A stretch of 64,000 bases of DNA from Oceanospirillales bacterium (GTDB lineage: Bacteria; Pseudomonadota; Gammaproteobacteria; Pseudomonadales; Balneatricaceae), in contig JAAEYW010000002.1 in NCBI GenBank assembly GCA_018223185.1, positions 62,001 to 126,000 of the forward strand. Reading direction: 5' to 3'. The notes below the pieces were generated by a model. It had not been told where the DNA came from. It made no database searches and was given only the letters and a program-made list of their open reading frames with translations. Positions within the stretch are counted from its first letter, which is position 1. Every line of letters starts with the position of its first letter. Positions 1 to 8,841 of the stretch are shown here, one piece after another. The translations under genes and the position numbers were made by a program.

Positions 1-1744
1 CTTTGTCATCGCCTTTCAGTACGCCTTCCAGTTCTTCGACAGCACTGTTGATCGCAATTTTTTCCTCTTCGGTTGCCTTATCACCAGCATCCTCAAGAGT
101 CTTCTTAGCAGAGTGAATCATCGCATCACCCTGGTTACGGGCGTGACTCATCTCTTCGAACTTCTTATCCGCTTCAGCGTTTGCTTCCGCATCCTGAATC
201 ATCTGTTCGACTTCTTCATCACTCAGACCAGAAGAGGCCTTGATGATAATAGACTGCTCTTTACCAGTCGCCTTATCCTTCGCTGATACGTTCAGGATAC
301 CGTTGGCATCAATATCGAATGTCACTTCGATCTGTGGCATACCACGTGGTGCTGGCGGAATATCGGCCAGGTCAAAACGACCCAGAGACTTGTTGCCGGA
401 CGCTTGCTTACGCTCACCCTGTACAACGTGAATCGTTACTGCAGTCTGGTTGTCGTCTGCTGTAGAGAACACCTGAGACTTCTTGGTCGGGATAGTCGTG
501 TTCTTCTCGATAACCGGAGTGGCAACACCACCCATTGTCTCGATACCCAGGCTCAGCGGGGTAACGTCCAGCAGCAGTACGTCTTTCACATCACCAGACA
601 GAACCGCAGCCTGAATAGATGCACCGATCGCTACAGCTTCATCCGGGTTAACATCTTTACGCGCTTCTTTACCGAAGAACTCCGTAACTTTACGCTGAAC
701 CAGTGGCATACGTGTCTGACCACCGACCAGAATTACTTCGTCGATATCAGACGCAGACAGATCAGCATCTTTCAGTGCGATACGGCAAGGTTCCATAGAA
801 CGATCAACCAGCGCTTCAACCAGTGATTCCATTTTGGCACGGCTGATCTTTACGTTCAGGTGCTTAGGACCGCTTGCATCAGCAGTGATGTATGGCAGGT
901 TAACATCGGTAGACTGGGCGGAAGACAACTCAACTTTAGCTTTCTCGGCACCCTCTTTCAGACGTTGCAGCGCCAGTGGGTCATTGTGCAGATCAATACC
1001 GGATTCTTTCTTAAACTCAGCAGCCAGATACTCGATCAGACGGGAGTCAAAATCCTCACCACCCAGGAAGGTATCACCGTTAGTCGCCAGTACTTCAAAC
1101 TGGTGCTCGCCATCAACCTCTGCAATTTCGATAATAGAGATATCGAAGGTACCGCCACCCAGGTCGTAGACAGCAATAGTCTTGTCGCCCTTAGACTTGT
1201 CCATACCATAAGCCAGCGCTGCAGCTGTTGGCTCGTTGATAATACGCTTAACGTTCAGACCCGCAATTTTACCGGCATCTTTAGTTGCCTGACGCTGGGA
1301 ATCGTTGAAGTAAGCAGGCACAGTAATAACTGCATCGGTCACTGCTTCCCCCAGATAGTCTTCTGCGGTCTTCTTCATTTTCTTGAGGATTTCTGCAGAT
1401 ACCTGAGGCGCCGCCATCTTCTTATCGTTTACCTGAACCCAGGCATCGCCGTTGTCAGCTTCGATAATTTTATATGGCACCATTTTGATATCTTTCTGAA
1501 CCACATCGTCTTTAAAACGACGACCGATCAGACGCTTGATTGCAAACAGAGTATTATTCGGATTGGTTACTGCCTGGCGCTTAGCCGGCTGGCCAACCAG
1601 AATCTCACCATCTTCGGCATACGCGATGATGGACGGGGTGGTACGATCACCCTCAGCGTTTTCGATAACCCGTGGCTTATCACCATCCAGAATAGCGACA
1701 CATGAGTTTGTTGTGCCCAGGTCAATACCAATAATTCTACCCAT
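1..1744 (-). CDS. dnaK: Hsp70 chaperone DnaK (C-terminus beyond window)
   Basis: ATP-dependent cytoplasmic chaperone that folds and disaggregates proteins with GrpE and DnaJ. The reverse strand starts with ATG at 1744 behind a GGAGTG ribosome site and reads the Hsp70 N-terminal signature [13 protein letters not shown]; further on are [10 protein letters not shown] (about 1138-1170) and [11 protein letters not shown] (about 698-732), the ATPase phosphate-binding and signature motifs. About 581 codons are present; the usual length is near 640, so roughly the last 60 residues lie outside the window. It follows grpE on the same strand after about 98 bases, the classic grpE-dnaK order, and should share the heat-shock promoter upstream of grpE. 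Confidence 0.97.
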   Translation of the reverse strand, partial: MGRIIGIDLGTTNSCVAILDGDKPRVIENAEGDRTTPSIIAYAEDGEILVGQPAKRQAVTNPNNTLFAIKRLIGRRFKDDVVQKDIKMVPYKIIEADNGDAWVQVNDKKMAAPQVSAEILKKMKKTAEDYLGEAVTDAVITVPAYFNDSQRQATKDAGKIAGLNVKRIINEPTAAALAYGMDKSKGDKTIAVYDLGGGTFDISIIEIAEVDGEHQFEVLATNGDTFLGGEDFDSRLIEYLAAEFKKESGIDLHNDPLALQRLKEGAEKAKVELSSAQSTDVNLPYITADASGPKHLNVKISRAKMESLVEALVDRSMEPCRIALKDADLSASDIDEVILVGGQTRMPLVQRKVTEFFGKEARKDVNPDEAVAIGASIQAAVLSGDVKDVLLLDVTPLSLGIETMGGVATPVIEKNTTIPTKKSQVFSTADDNQTAVTIHVVQGERKQASGNKSLGRFDLADIPPAPRGMPQIEVTFDIDANGILNVSAKDKATGKEQSIIIKASSGLSDEEVEQMIQDAEANAEADKKFEEMSHARNQGDAMIHSAKKTLEDAGDKATEEEKIAINSAVEELEGVLKGDDK

Positions 1745-1842
1745 TTTAATCACTCCAGTCATTCTGTGCCCGTTCAGACGGGCAAAATTCTTTTAAACTT
1801 GCTAGCTATATTGGTGCGGATTTATCAGTTTCAAGTCCTGAC

Positions 1843-2430
1843 TTATTCCGCGCCTTTAGAAACAATCACCATCGCCGGACGAATCAGACGTCCGTTGAGG
1901 CTATAACCCTTCTGCATGACCGCCATAACATGGTTAGCAGGAACATCCGGATTAGGCACCATCGACATCGCCTGATGCTGTTCAGGACTGAACGGTTCAC
2001 CTACCGGATCATGCTGCTCAACCTGAAACTTACCCAGGCCGGTAACAAACATATTCAGGGTCATCTCAACACCCTCACGCAATGCAACAACTGCGTCGGC
2101 ATCGCTACTGGAAGCTTCAATAGCCCGTTCCAGGCTATCGACTACCGGCAGCAACTCATTGACGAATTTTTCCAGTGCAAACTTATGCGCTTTCTCAACG
2201 TCCTTTTCAGCACGGCGACGGACATTCTGCATCTCAGCCTTAGTACGCAGTTCCTGATCTTTCAAAGCAGCGATCTGATCCTGAACCTGAGCCAACTCCA
2301 GCTGTATAGCGTCAACATCAACCTCGGCGATCGGGTCAACAATTTCCTCACCGGTATCAACCGGCTCAACCGCTTTGGACACTGCTTCCGGCTTTTGCTC
2401 TTCAAACTGAGACTTATCTTCGCCTGCCAT
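1843..2430 (-). CDS. grpE: Nucleotide exchange factor GrpE
   Basis: Co-chaperone that releases ADP from DnaK. The 195-residue product has the family layout: an acidic disordered N-terminus, a long coiled coil (about residues 45-110, rich in Q, K and E, with [18 protein letters not shown]), then the beta-wing ending in [15 protein letters not shown]. The frame is open further upstream to 2502, but that longer start falls inside the heat-shock -35 element, so it would not be transcribed. ATG at 2430 has GGAGAG six bases upstream and gives the normal GrpE N-terminus ([12 protein letters not shown]). It lies directly upstream of dnaK. Confidence 0.96.
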   Translation of the reverse strand: MAGEDKSQFEEQKPEAVSKAVEPVDTGEEIVDPIAEVDVDAIQLELAQVQDQIAALKDQELRTKAEMQNVRRRAEKDVEKAHKFALEKFVNELLPVVDSLERAIEASSSDADAVVALREGVEMTLNMFVTGLGKFQVEQHDPVGEPFSPEQHQAMSMVPNPDVPANHVMAVMQKGYSLNGRLIRPAMVIVSKGAE

Positions 2431-2475
2431 CACTCTCTCCAACCATCTGATATGTGAAATTTCTGTTGAGCTTTT

Positions 2476-2503
2476 ATATGGGGCTATGACAACAGTATTC
2501 AAG
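2476..2503 (-). promoter_or_regulatory. Heat-shock (sigma-32) promoter of grpE-dnaK
   Basis: On the reverse strand CTTGAA (2498-2503) is followed after 14 bases by CCCCATAT (2476-2483), an essentially consensus RpoH promoter (CTTGAA...CCCCATNT). Transcription would start near 2468, leaving a leader of about 40 bases before the GrpE start at 2430. Confidence 0.9.
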
Positions 2504-2546
2504 TGGGTATTTTTATAATTTTTTAACCAGACTGAGTAGTTATTGA

Positions 2547-2575
2547 TTGCACTGGACTATTTATTAGCTTATACA
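2547..2575 (+). promoter_or_regulatory. Probable sigma-70 promoter of recN
   Basis: TTGCAC (2547-2552), a 17-base spacer and TATACA (2570-2575). Each hexamer matches consensus at four or more positions. The predicted start falls inside the LexA box that follows, which is the geometry expected for repression. It sits back to back with the heat-shock promoter of grpE. Confidence 0.65.
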
Positions 2576-2582
2576 TAAACCA

Positions 2583-2598
2583 CTGTATAAAAACACAG
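2583..2598 (+). promoter_or_regulatory. LexA (SOS) box upstream of recN
   Basis: CTGTATAAAAACACAG matches the gammaproteobacterial LexA consensus CTGT-N8-ACAG exactly in both conserved arms. It ends 10 bases before the recN start codon and just downstream of the -10 element. recN is an SOS gene in many gammaproteobacteria, so damage-induced derepression is the expected control. Confidence 0.9.
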
Positions 2599-2608
2599 AT
2601 AAACGATT

Positions 2609-4285
2609 ATGCTCACTCAACTTAATATCCGTAATTACGCTATCGTTGAAGAACTCGACCTTGAACTCGACAACGGCATGACCGTCGTCAGTGGTGAAAC
2701 AGGGGCCGGTAAATCAATTATGCTTGACGCTCTGGGACTAACGCTCGGAGACCGTGCCGATATGGGCTCTGTTCGTAAAGGCGCCGAACGGGCTGAAATT
2801 ATTGCCAGCTTCGACATCTCCAATATCCCTACGGCCAGAAAATGGCTGAAACTTCAGGATCTGGACGACGATGAGTGTATTCTGCGCCGGGTCATCACCA
2901 GCGAAGGGCGCTCCAGAAGCTATATCAACGGCAGCCCCTGCCCGATCAACAAAGTCCGGGAACTGGGCGAATATCTGATCGAGATTCATGGCCAGCATGA
3001 GCATCAGCGATTATTAAAAAAAGATCATCACCGCTACCTGCTTGATGCCTATTCCGGCAAAGCAGAACTGGCGGGCAAAACCCGCAAACTGTTTCGTAAC
3101 TGGCAGAACCTGAACACCCGCCTGCACCAGCTCTCGGCCCAGAGCGAAGAACAGACCGCCCGACTGCAACTGCTTAGCTATCAGGCAGAAGAGCTGGAAC
3201 AGCTGGGAATCAGTGAGGGTGAATATGAGAAACTGGTTGAAGAGCAAAGCACCCTGGCTAATGCCGGTGAGATCCTGCAATCCGGCCAGCAGATACTGCA
3301 ACTCACCAGCGAGGGAGAGGAGGTCAACTGTTTAAGCCTGTTAAACCAGTGTCAGCACCTGCTGGGTAAAATGAAAGGCGCCTCACCCTCCGTCAGACAG
3401 ACTATTGAGATGCTTAACAGCGCGCAGATTCAGATCGAAGAAGCCTGCCAGGAGATGAGCCACTATATGGACCGGGTTGAACTGAACCCGAAACGCCAGG
3501 CCGACGTCGAAGAGCGGCTCAGCAGCATCTTTGATATGGCACGAAAACACCGGATACAGCCAGAACAACTGCCGCAATTCTATCTGGATATCCAGACTGA
3601 ACTGGAAGGCCTGAGTATGTCTGATCAGGCACTTGAACAGTTACACGAGGAAACGGAGCAAGCCCGCAAACTCTTTATCAGTAGCGCTGAAACCCTGAGC
3701 AATGCCCGTAAGAAAGCGGCATTGTCACTCAGAAATGAGGTCAACAAACAGCTTCACAGTCTGGGGATGACCGCAGCAGAACTCAGCGTATCCATCACCC
3801 CCTACGACAAAGATCAACTGAATGCACATGGTCTGGAAGAGGTCGAGTTCCTGATTACCACTAACGCAGGCCAGCCTCCCCGTCCGCTGAATAAAGTCGC
3901 TTCAGGCGGCGAACTGTCGAGAATATCACTGGCCATTCAGGTTATTACGGCACAGTCGTCCAGCACTCCAACCCTGATCTTCGATGAGGTCGACGTCGGT
4001 ATCGGTGGCGCTATCGCCGAAGTGGTCGGGCGACTGCTACGTCAGCTGGGTGAGAACAATCAGATTCTGGTGGTGACCCATCAGCCTCAGGTCGCTTCGC
4101 AAGGACACCAGCACCTGTTTGTCAGCAAACAAACGGTGAAAGATAAAACCATCACCCGTATCGACCGGCTGAAGAAAAATCAGCGCGTTGGGGAAGTAGC
4201 CCGCATGCTGGGCGGCATCGATGTCACCGAAACCTCCCTGGATCATGCCCGGGAGATGCTTGGGCTGGATGTCATCAAAGGCTGA
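2609..4285 (+). CDS. recN: DNA repair protein RecN
   Basis: SMC-like ATPase of double-strand break repair by recombination. The 558-residue length is normal. The Walker A motif GETGAGKS is at residues 29-36; the middle (about 160-370) is the coiled-coil arm region rich in E, Q and L; the ABC signature ASGGELSRISLAIQ and Walker B LIFDEVDVGIGG are near residues 430-475. The ATG at 2609 gives the standard N-terminus MLTQLNIRNYAIVEELDLEL, although no good Shine-Dalgarno precedes it, perhaps because the LexA box occupies that space. It is divergent from grpE and convergent with fur. Confidence 0.97.
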   Translation: MLTQLNIRNYAIVEELDLELDNGMTVVSGETGAGKSIMLDALGLTLGDRADMGSVRKGAERAEIIASFDISNIPTARKWLKLQDLDDDECILRRVITSEGRSRSYINGSPCPINKVRELGEYLIEIHGQHEHQRLLKKDHHRYLLDAYSGKAELAGKTRKLFRNWQNLNTRLHQLSAQSEEQTARLQLLSYQAEELEQLGISEGEYEKLVEEQSTLANAGEILQSGQQILQLTSEGEEVNCLSLLNQCQHLLGKMKGASPSVRQTIEMLNSAQIQIEEACQEMSHYMDRVELNPKRQADVEERLSSIFDMARKHRIQPEQLPQFYLDIQTELEGLSMSDQALEQLHEETEQARKLFISSAETLSNARKKAALSLRNEVNKQLHSLGMTAAELSVSITPYDKDQLNAHGLEEVEFLITTNAGQPPRPLNKVASGGELSRISLAIQVITAQSSSTPTLIFDEVDVGIGGAIAEVVGRLLRQLGENNQILVVTHQPQVASQGHQHLFVSKQTVKDKTITRIDRLKKNQRVGEVARMLGGIDVTETSLDHAREMLGLDVIKG

Positions 4286-4343
4286 TGAATAAGCGTCACC
4301 TGCCGTAGCGGCTGCGACTGCTGGCAAAGACGGGCGTAAAACG

Positions 4344-4370
4344 AAAAAAACCGGCATGGCCGGTTTTTTT
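4344..4370. terminator. Bidirectional terminator between recN and fur
   Basis: A-run, CCGGC-ATG-GCCGG hairpin, then seven Ts. Because the stem is flanked by As and Ts, it can end both recN (+) and fur (-). Confidence 0.85.
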
Positions 4371-4396
4371 ACGTTCAGAAGATCTGTCTGACAAAC

Positions 4397-4822
4397 TTAT
4401 TTCGTGCTGCACCCATCGGCACATTCACCATAGAGGTAAAGAGTCCGGTCGGTGATTTTAAACCCAAGCTCCTGGGCGATCTGATCCTGACGTTTCTTCA
4501 ACACCGGATCACTGAACTCCCGCACTTTACCGCACTTAACGCAGACAATATGGTCATGCTGCTCGTCCTGAGTCAGCTCAAATACCGAATGACCGCCCTC
4601 AAAATGGTGCCGCGAAACCAGCCCCGCTGCTTCAAACTGAGTCAGGACACGATAAACCGTTGCCAGTCCAACATCTTCATTGTGTTCCAGCAGAAGCTTG
4701 TAGATATCTTCTGCACTGAAATGATCACCTTCACCAGCTTTTTCAAGAATCTGATAAATTTTCACCCGCGGCAGGGTTACCTTCAGGCCTGCTTTACGTA
4801 ATTCTTGATTTTCAAGTGCCAT
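4397..4822 (-). CDS. fur: Ferric uptake regulator Fur
   Basis: Iron-responsive dimeric repressor of iron uptake genes. The product is 141 residues, typical of Fur. The N-terminal winged helix includes GLKVTLPRVKIYQIL and the recognition segment VGLATVYRVLTQFEAAGLV; the dimerisation domain has the metal ligands HHFEGGHSVFE, QHDHIVCVKCGKV (CxxC) and a second pair in ECADGC. It is convergent with recN and divergent from bamE, the usual neighbourhood in this group. I looked for a strong Fur box in the 90 bases upstream and did not find a convincing one. Confidence 0.97.
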   Translation of the reverse strand: MALENQELRKAGLKVTLPRVKIYQILEKAGEGDHFSAEDIYKLLLEHNEDVGLATVYRVLTQFEAAGLVSRHHFEGGHSVFELTQDEQHDHIVCVKCGKVREFSDPVLKKRQDQIAQELGFKITDRTLYLYGECADGCSTK

Positions 4823-4861
4823 AATCTTTCTCTATGATGTTTATCTCAACGAATGTTAGAC

Positions 4862-4890
4862 TTGCCAACTCAATTATCTGATTTTATACG
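4862..4890 (+). promoter_or_regulatory. Probable sigma-70 promoter of bamE
   Basis: TTGCCA (4862-4867), 17-base spacer, TATACG (4885-4890). Transcription would begin near 4897, which makes a longer in-frame start at 4853 impossible and supports translation from 4913. Confidence 0.6.
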
Positions 4891-4912
4891 CGAAAGTGGA
4901 AGTCATTTACTA

Positions 4913-5251
4913 ATGCAAAAAATTCTTATTAGCGTTATCGCCGCTATTTTACTGTCAGGATGCTCTGAATTTCCCGGCGTTTACAAGATCGACATTCCAC
5001 AGGGCAACGTGGTCACCCAGGAGATGGTTGATACTCTCCGCCCGGGAATGACGCAGAACCAGGTGCGTTATGTGCTTGGCACTCCTCTGGTGACCGACAG
5101 CTTCAACAGCAACCGCTGGGACTATATCTACCGTAACCAGTCAGGCGAAACAGGCGTTATCACGCAACAACGACTCACTGTTCTGTTTGATGATAACGGT
5201 AACCTGTCAGGCCTCGCCGGTGACTACCGTCCAGGTGGCACTCAGCAATAA
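4913..5251 (+). CDS. bamE: Outer membrane assembly lipoprotein BamE
   Basis: Lipoprotein subunit of the BAM complex that folds beta-barrel proteins into the outer membrane. From ATG 4913 the 112-residue product begins with a short lipoprotein signal (MQKILISVIAAILLSGC), with the lipobox LLSGC and acylated Cys near residue 17. The mature part has the SmpA/OmlA core, including RPGMTQNQVRYVLGTPLVTDSF and WDYIYR. The ORF is open upstream to 4853, but that start precedes the predicted transcript and would bury the signal peptide. A rho-independent terminator follows directly. Confidence 0.96.
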   Translation: MQKILISVIAAILLSGCSEFPGVYKIDIPQGNVVTQEMVDTLRPGMTQNQVRYVLGTPLVTDSFNSNRWDYIYRNQSGETGVITQQRLTVLFDDNGNLSGLAGDYRPGGTQQ

Positions 5252-5274
5252 CAGCTGCCCCGGACGTTCTACAG

Positions 5275-5300
5275 AAAAACCGGATATTATCCGGTTTTTT
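5275..5300 (+). terminator. Terminator of bamE
   Basis: Hairpin CCGGAT-ATT-ATCCGG (5280-5294) preceded by five As and followed by six Ts, 24 bases after the bamE stop codon. Confidence 0.85.
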
Positions 5301-5328
5301 CATTTTTACAAAAGCGCTGAAGCAGAAA

Positions 5329-5419
5329 GCTCTTAAGTTGAGCGCTTAAGTCGAGTTCTTAAGTTAAGCACTTAAGCTAAGCTCTTAACGTGAGTTCTAA
5401 AGTTAAGTTCTTAAAGACC
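5329..5419. repeat. Seven tandem copies of a 13-bp CTTAAG-containing repeat
   Basis: Units start at 5329, 5342, 5355, 5368, 5381, 5394 and 5407 with consensus GYTCTTAAGTTAA. Most copies keep the palindrome CTTAAG. The array fills the space between the bamE terminator and the end of rnfH, two convergent genes, and codes for nothing convincing. Confidence 0.9.
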
Positions 5420-5452
5420 TGCGACTTAAATATATGTACAGGCTCTGAACGG

Positions 5453-5755
5453 TCAGCCCTTAGCGTCCCGTTCCGCTTTAGCTTTAGCGGCCCTGCGTGC
5501 ACGAATCTCTTTAGGATCGGCGATCAGCGGACGGTAGACCTCAACACGCTGACCAGGCTTAAGAATATAATGTTTTGGGTCAGCTATCGCTTTACCAAAA
5601 ATCCCCATGGGGTCATTCTCAATATCGATCTGCGGGAACATCTCCGCAATGCGCGACTGAACCACCGCCTCATATGCAGAGCAATCCTCAGCCACCTGTA
5701 ACGCGATAATCTTCTGCTCATTCGGAAGCGCATATGCCACTTCAACTTTAATCAT
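5453..5755 (-). CDS. rnfH: RnfH family ubiquitin-fold protein
   Basis: Small RnfH/UPF0125 protein with a beta-grasp fold and unsettled function, usually encoded next to ratA. The 100-residue product shows the family core: MIKVEVAYALP at the start, NDPMGIFGKAIADPKHYILKPGQRVEVYRPLIADPKE in the second half, and a basic RRAAKAKA tail. It follows ratA by about 26 bases on the same strand, so the two are probably cotranscribed. Confidence 0.93.
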   Translation of the reverse strand: MIKVEVAYALPNEQKIIALQVAEDCSAYEAVVQSRIAEMFPQIDIENDPMGIFGKAIADPKHYILKPGQRVEVYRPLIADPKEIRARRAAKAKAERDAKG

Positions 5756-5781
5756 GTCCGCTACCTTTAAACCTTAAGCTG

Positions 5782-6213
5782 TTAGCCATACACCTGATCG
5801 GCGCGATTAACAAAAGCGTCGACCATGGTTGTCGCCATCTGATTAAACACCTTACTCATCGCCAGACTGGCAAGTTTTCCTGAAAAATCAAACTGCAGAC
5901 TCAGACTCACTTTACACGCTTCATCGCTCAGGGGCTTAAACGTCCAGAGCCCTGAAAGACTGGAAAACGGCCCCTCAACCAGCTCAATCCTGATCATTTC
6001 CGGGCGTTTCAGTTCATTGCGGGTGGTAAAACTATACTTAAGCCCCGCCTTGGCAACCCGCAGACTGGCCTGCATCGTCTCGTCAGTAGACTCTATCAGA
6101 GTAGTCCCGGAGCACCAGGGAAGAAACTGAGGGTAGCTCTCCACATCATTCACCAGATCAAACATCTGCTCTGCCGTGTGGAGCACCAGCGCACTCCGGT
6201 CTACCTGTGTCAT
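5782..6213 (-). CDS. ratA: RatA/Coq10-like START-domain protein
   Basis: Member of the polyketide cyclase/START family (Pfam Coq10). E. coli RatA has been described as an inhibitor of 70S ribosome association, while relatives bind ubiquinone; the role here is not decided by sequence. The 143 residues show the diagnostic VNDVESYPQFLPWCSG and VEGPFSSLSGLWTFKPL, and the C-terminal amphipathic helix. It begins four bases after the stop of the symporter gene and lies directly upstream of rnfH, suggesting one transcript. Confidence 0.92.
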   Translation of the reverse strand: MTQVDRSALVLHTAEQMFDLVNDVESYPQFLPWCSGTTLIESTDETMQASLRVAKAGLKYSFTTRNELKRPEMIRIELVEGPFSSLSGLWTFKPLSDEACKVSLSLQFDFSGKLASLAMSKVFNQMATTMVDAFVNRADQVYG

Positions 6214-6217
6214 ACCA

Positions 6218-7582
6218 TCAGCCCAGTTTTTCGATCAGATTGAAAATAAAGATCGCAGCAACCGCGATCGGTGCAATATAACGGATCGTAACCGACCAGG
6301 CCAGATAGTATAAAGGATTCGCAATCGCCAGCTCATCCCCGGTAATCTTCTTATTCAGAACCCAGCCAGCGAAGACCGCGACAAACAGCCCCCCCAGCGG
6401 CAGGAACACATTGGCGGTAATGAAATCAAGAAAATCAAAGATATTCATCCCAAACAGAGCGATATCGCTGCCAAAATTGAACGAACTCAGCGCCGCGATC
6501 CCCAGTAGCCACACCACCATGCCCAGCATAATACAGACCGGACCACGCTTCAGGCCAAACCTTTCAACCATCCAGGCCACACCAGGCTCCATCAGCGAAA
6601 TGGCAGAGGTCCAGGCGGCCAGCGCAACCAGCACAAAGAACAGAAAACCAAACACCTGGCCTCCCGGCATATGGCCAAACGCCACCGGCAGAGTAATAAA
6701 CATCAGGCCAGGCCCGGCACCAGGGTCCAGAGAATTCGCAAACACAATGGGGAAAATCGCCATGCCGGCCACCAGCGCCACAATAGTATCCAGTGCAGCA
6801 ATCGTCAGCACCGTCCCACCGATAGAGGCATTTTTAGGCATATAAGAGCCATACGCCATAATCGACCCCATGCCCAGCGACAACGTAAAGAATGAGTGTC
6901 CCAACGCCACCAGCACGGCATCCCATGACAGTTCAGATGGATCAAAATGGAACAGAAACTCCAAACCCTCACCAAACGAGCCGGAAGTCATCGAATATCC
7001 CAGCAGCAACAACAGCAATACAAACAGTGCTGGCATCATAATTTTGGTGGCACGTTCCAGACCTTTATTGACGCCCCCCATTAAGACCGTCATCACCAGC
7101 ACCACAAACACCGAATGCCAGATCAGCAACGCTTGCGGATCAGCCAGTAAGCGACTGAAAACCTGACCTGCCTGCTCGCTGCCAATATCAAGAAACTCAC
7201 CATTTCCCATGGCCGCAACATAAGCCAGCACCCATCCGGCCACCACCGAATAAAACGAAAAGATCAGAAAACCAGCTAACGCACCCACCCAGCCAACCAC
7301 CGACCAGTTAGGCGCATGCCCCGCTTCCATCGCTACTTCACGCATCGAGTTAATCGGACTCTGACGGCCCCGGCGCCCTACCAGCACCTCTGCCATCATA
7401 ATCGGCACACCGACCGCCAGAATAAACAGCAGATAAACCAGCACAAACGCACCACCGCCGTTCTGGCCAGCGATATAGGGAAACTTCCAGATATTACCCA
7501 GACCAACGGCCGAACCTGTCGCTGCCATAATGAAGACCCAGCGACTGGCCCATGATCCATGGATATTTTGGCGATCTTTCAT
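6218..7582 (-). CDS. Sodium-dependent transporter, NSS/SNF family
   Basis: Inner membrane neurotransmitter:sodium symporter family protein that takes up an amino acid or similar solute with Na+. The 454 residues begin with the TM1 signature SAVGLGNIWKFPYIAGQ and NGGGAF, which carry the Na+ and substrate ligands, followed by about ten further hydrophobic segments, as in 11-helix bacterial members such as MhsT and TnaT. Substrate cannot be assigned. It heads a probable operon with ratA and rnfH. A sodium symporter fits the marine character suggested by pomAB. Confidence 0.93.
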   Translation of the reverse strand: MKDRQNIHGSWASRWVFIMAATGSAVGLGNIWKFPYIAGQNGGGAFVLVYLLFILAVGVPIMMAEVLVGRRGRQSPINSMREVAMEAGHAPNWSVVGWVGALAGFLIFSFYSVVAGWVLAYVAAMGNGEFLDIGSEQAGQVFSRLLADPQALLIWHSVFVVLVMTVLMGGVNKGLERATKIMMPALFVLLLLLLGYSMTSGSFGEGLEFLFHFDPSELSWDAVLVALGHSFFTLSLGMGSIMAYGSYMPKNASIGGTVLTIAALDTIVALVAGMAIFPIVFANSLDPGAGPGLMFITLPVAFGHMPGGQVFGFLFFVLVALAAWTSAISLMEPGVAWMVERFGLKRGPVCIMLGMVVWLLGIAALSSFNFGSDIALFGMNIFDFLDFITANVFLPLGGLFVAVFAGWVLNKKITGDELAIANPLYYLAWSVTIRYIAPIAVAAIFIFNLIEKLG

Positions 7583-7770
7583 GTAAATCTCTTAAAGTAG
7601 ACTGATGTTTCAAATAATAAAATAGCCCGGCATTGTCCATATTTTGGGCATTCAATTCAATGACACCGGCCATACCCCCGGTAAAAAACCGGGTTTTCGC
7701 TGAAAAAAAACTATCCGCCTCCCGACTCTGGAAGTCATTCAATTCTCTTTCATTGCGTTGAAGGCCTCTA

Positions 7771-7776
7771 TATAAT
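7771..7776 (+). promoter_or_regulatory. -10 element very close to smpB start
   Basis: A perfect TATAAT ends only eight bases before the smpB ATG at 7785, and no Shine-Dalgarno lies between them. A transcript from this promoter would start at or within about two bases of the start codon. The -35 is poor. Confidence 0.5.
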
Positions 7777-7784
7777 CCCGCCCC

Positions 7785-8258
7785 ATGGCAAAGAAGAAAG
7801 CAAAACCCAGTGGCAATACCATCTGCCAGAACAAGAAAGCCCGACATGAGTATTCAATTGATGCTAAGTTCGAGGCCGGGCTGTCTCTGACCGGATGGGA
7901 AGTAAAAAGCCTCCGCGAAGGTCGCGGCCAGCTTGTAGACTCTTATGTAGTTCTGCATAACGGCGAAGCGTGGCTCGTTGGCGCCCACTTCACACCACTG
8001 AAAACCGCATCCACCCACGTTGTGGCTGATCCTACCCGGCAGCGCAAGCTGTTGCTGCACCGGCGCGAAATTGATCGCCTTATCGGTGCCGTACAGGCCA
8101 AAGGTTTCACCTGTGTCGCCCTCGCCCTTTACTGGAAGAACGACCGGGTAAAATGCGAAATTGCCCTGGCCAAAGGTAAGAAGCAGCATGACAAACGGGA
8201 CTCTGAGAAAGAGCGCGACTGGAACCGTCAGAAACAACGCGTACTGGCGGCAAAGTAG
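7785..8258 (+). CDS. smpB: SsrA-binding protein SmpB
   Basis: tmRNA-binding partner required for trans-translation and ribosome rescue. The 157 residues match the family along the length: [81 protein letters not shown], and the basic tail that enters the mRNA channel. The start aligns with the usual SmpB N-terminus. It lies just upstream of its RNA partner ssrA. The start codon lacks a visible ribosome site. Confidence 0.97.
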   Translation: MAKKKAKPSGNTICQNKKARHEYSIDAKFEAGLSLTGWEVKSLREGRGQLVDSYVVLHNGEAWLVGAHFTPLKTASTHVVADPTRQRKLLLHRREIDRLIGAVQAKGFTCVALALYWKNDRVKCEIALAKGKKQHDKRDSEKERDWNRQKQRVLAAK

Positions 8259-8300
8259 AACTGTTCTTAAGATAAAGCTATATTCTTGCTGTAAACCGGC

Positions 8301-8306
8301 TATAAT
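8301..8306 (+). promoter_or_regulatory. Probable -10 element of ssrA
   Basis: TATAAT between the arms of the inverted repeat CCGGC...GCCGG, in the smpB-ssrA gap about 75 bases before mature tmRNA. I see no good -35 at the right distance, so this is tentative. Confidence 0.45.
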
Positions 8307-8382
8307 GCCGGCCCGTCTTACATAACAATCTGAAGGTTGCTGCAATAGAACTTTCTGGATGTAATGTTGTCGGAAACGCTAT

Positions 8383-8741
8383 GGGGGTGACTTGGCTTCG
8401 ACGCCGATTACGAACCCTTTGGTGCATGTCGTGAGTGTAGTGAATCACGTAAATCAATTACTACACAGTTATAGTTGCAAACGACGATAACTACGCTCTA
8501 GCAGCTTAAGTCTGCTTGCGCTGCTCCTATAGGTGTCTATAACTAAAGGATTTTGCAGTGTCATTCGAGATAGAATCGCCCGGAAGCTTTGTCTCAAGAC
8601 GAAGGGTTAAAACTAAAGAGGCTCGCCCTAAACGCCCTGACCTTCGGGCCGTGCTGGGTTAATTAAGTAGAAGTGTCTAAACATGTAGATCTAGAGGCAG
8701 AGGATTGGCGGACGCGGGTTCGAAACCCGCCACCTCCACCA
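8383..8741 (+). ncRNA. ssrA: Transfer-messenger RNA (tmRNA)
   Basis: The 5' end GGGGGTG pairs with CACCTCC before the terminal ACCA (one G-U), forming the tRNA-like acceptor stem. The T-arm is GCGGG-TTCGAAA-CCCGC near 8713-8730. The mRNA-like part has its resume codon GCA at 8477-8479 and reads ANDDNYALAA to a TAA at 8507-8509, close to the E. coli tag and to Pseudomonas tags. The encoded 3' CCA is intact even though an island is integrated immediately downstream; its attachment core repeats the last 14 bases of the gene. Confidence 0.97.
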
Positions 8742-8743
8742 AA
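8728..8743 (+). repeat. attL: direct repeat at the 3' end of ssrA
   Basis: CGCCACCTCCACCAAA, identical over 16 bases to 20837-20852. This copy is the functional 3' end of ssrA plus two bases. tmRNA 3' ends are well-known targets of tyrosine integrases. Confidence 0.93.
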
Positions 8744-8775
8744 CATAAATCTTATCGCTGCCGATAAGTACTCTG

Positions 8776-8800
8776 AACCCCGCGCAATGCGGGGTTTTTT
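8776..8800 (+). terminator. Island-encoded terminator behind ssrA
   Basis: Stem AACCCCGC / GCGGGGTT with loop GCAAT and a run of six Ts, 35 bases after the tmRNA 3' end and inside the island. It can take over from the native ssrA terminator, which the insertion moved 12 kb away. Confidence 0.8.
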
Positions 8801-8841
8801 GTGTATACTACCTTCCTAGCAGTTCCCAACAATTCCCTAAG

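Noticed and set aside
4823-4912. Fur box controlling fur and bamE
   Set aside because: AT-rich, but no segment matches the 19-bp palindrome well enough.
7677-7697. Terminator upstream of smpB
   Set aside because: CCCGGT/ACCGGG with four Ts is weak and no forward gene ends there; possible but unsupported.
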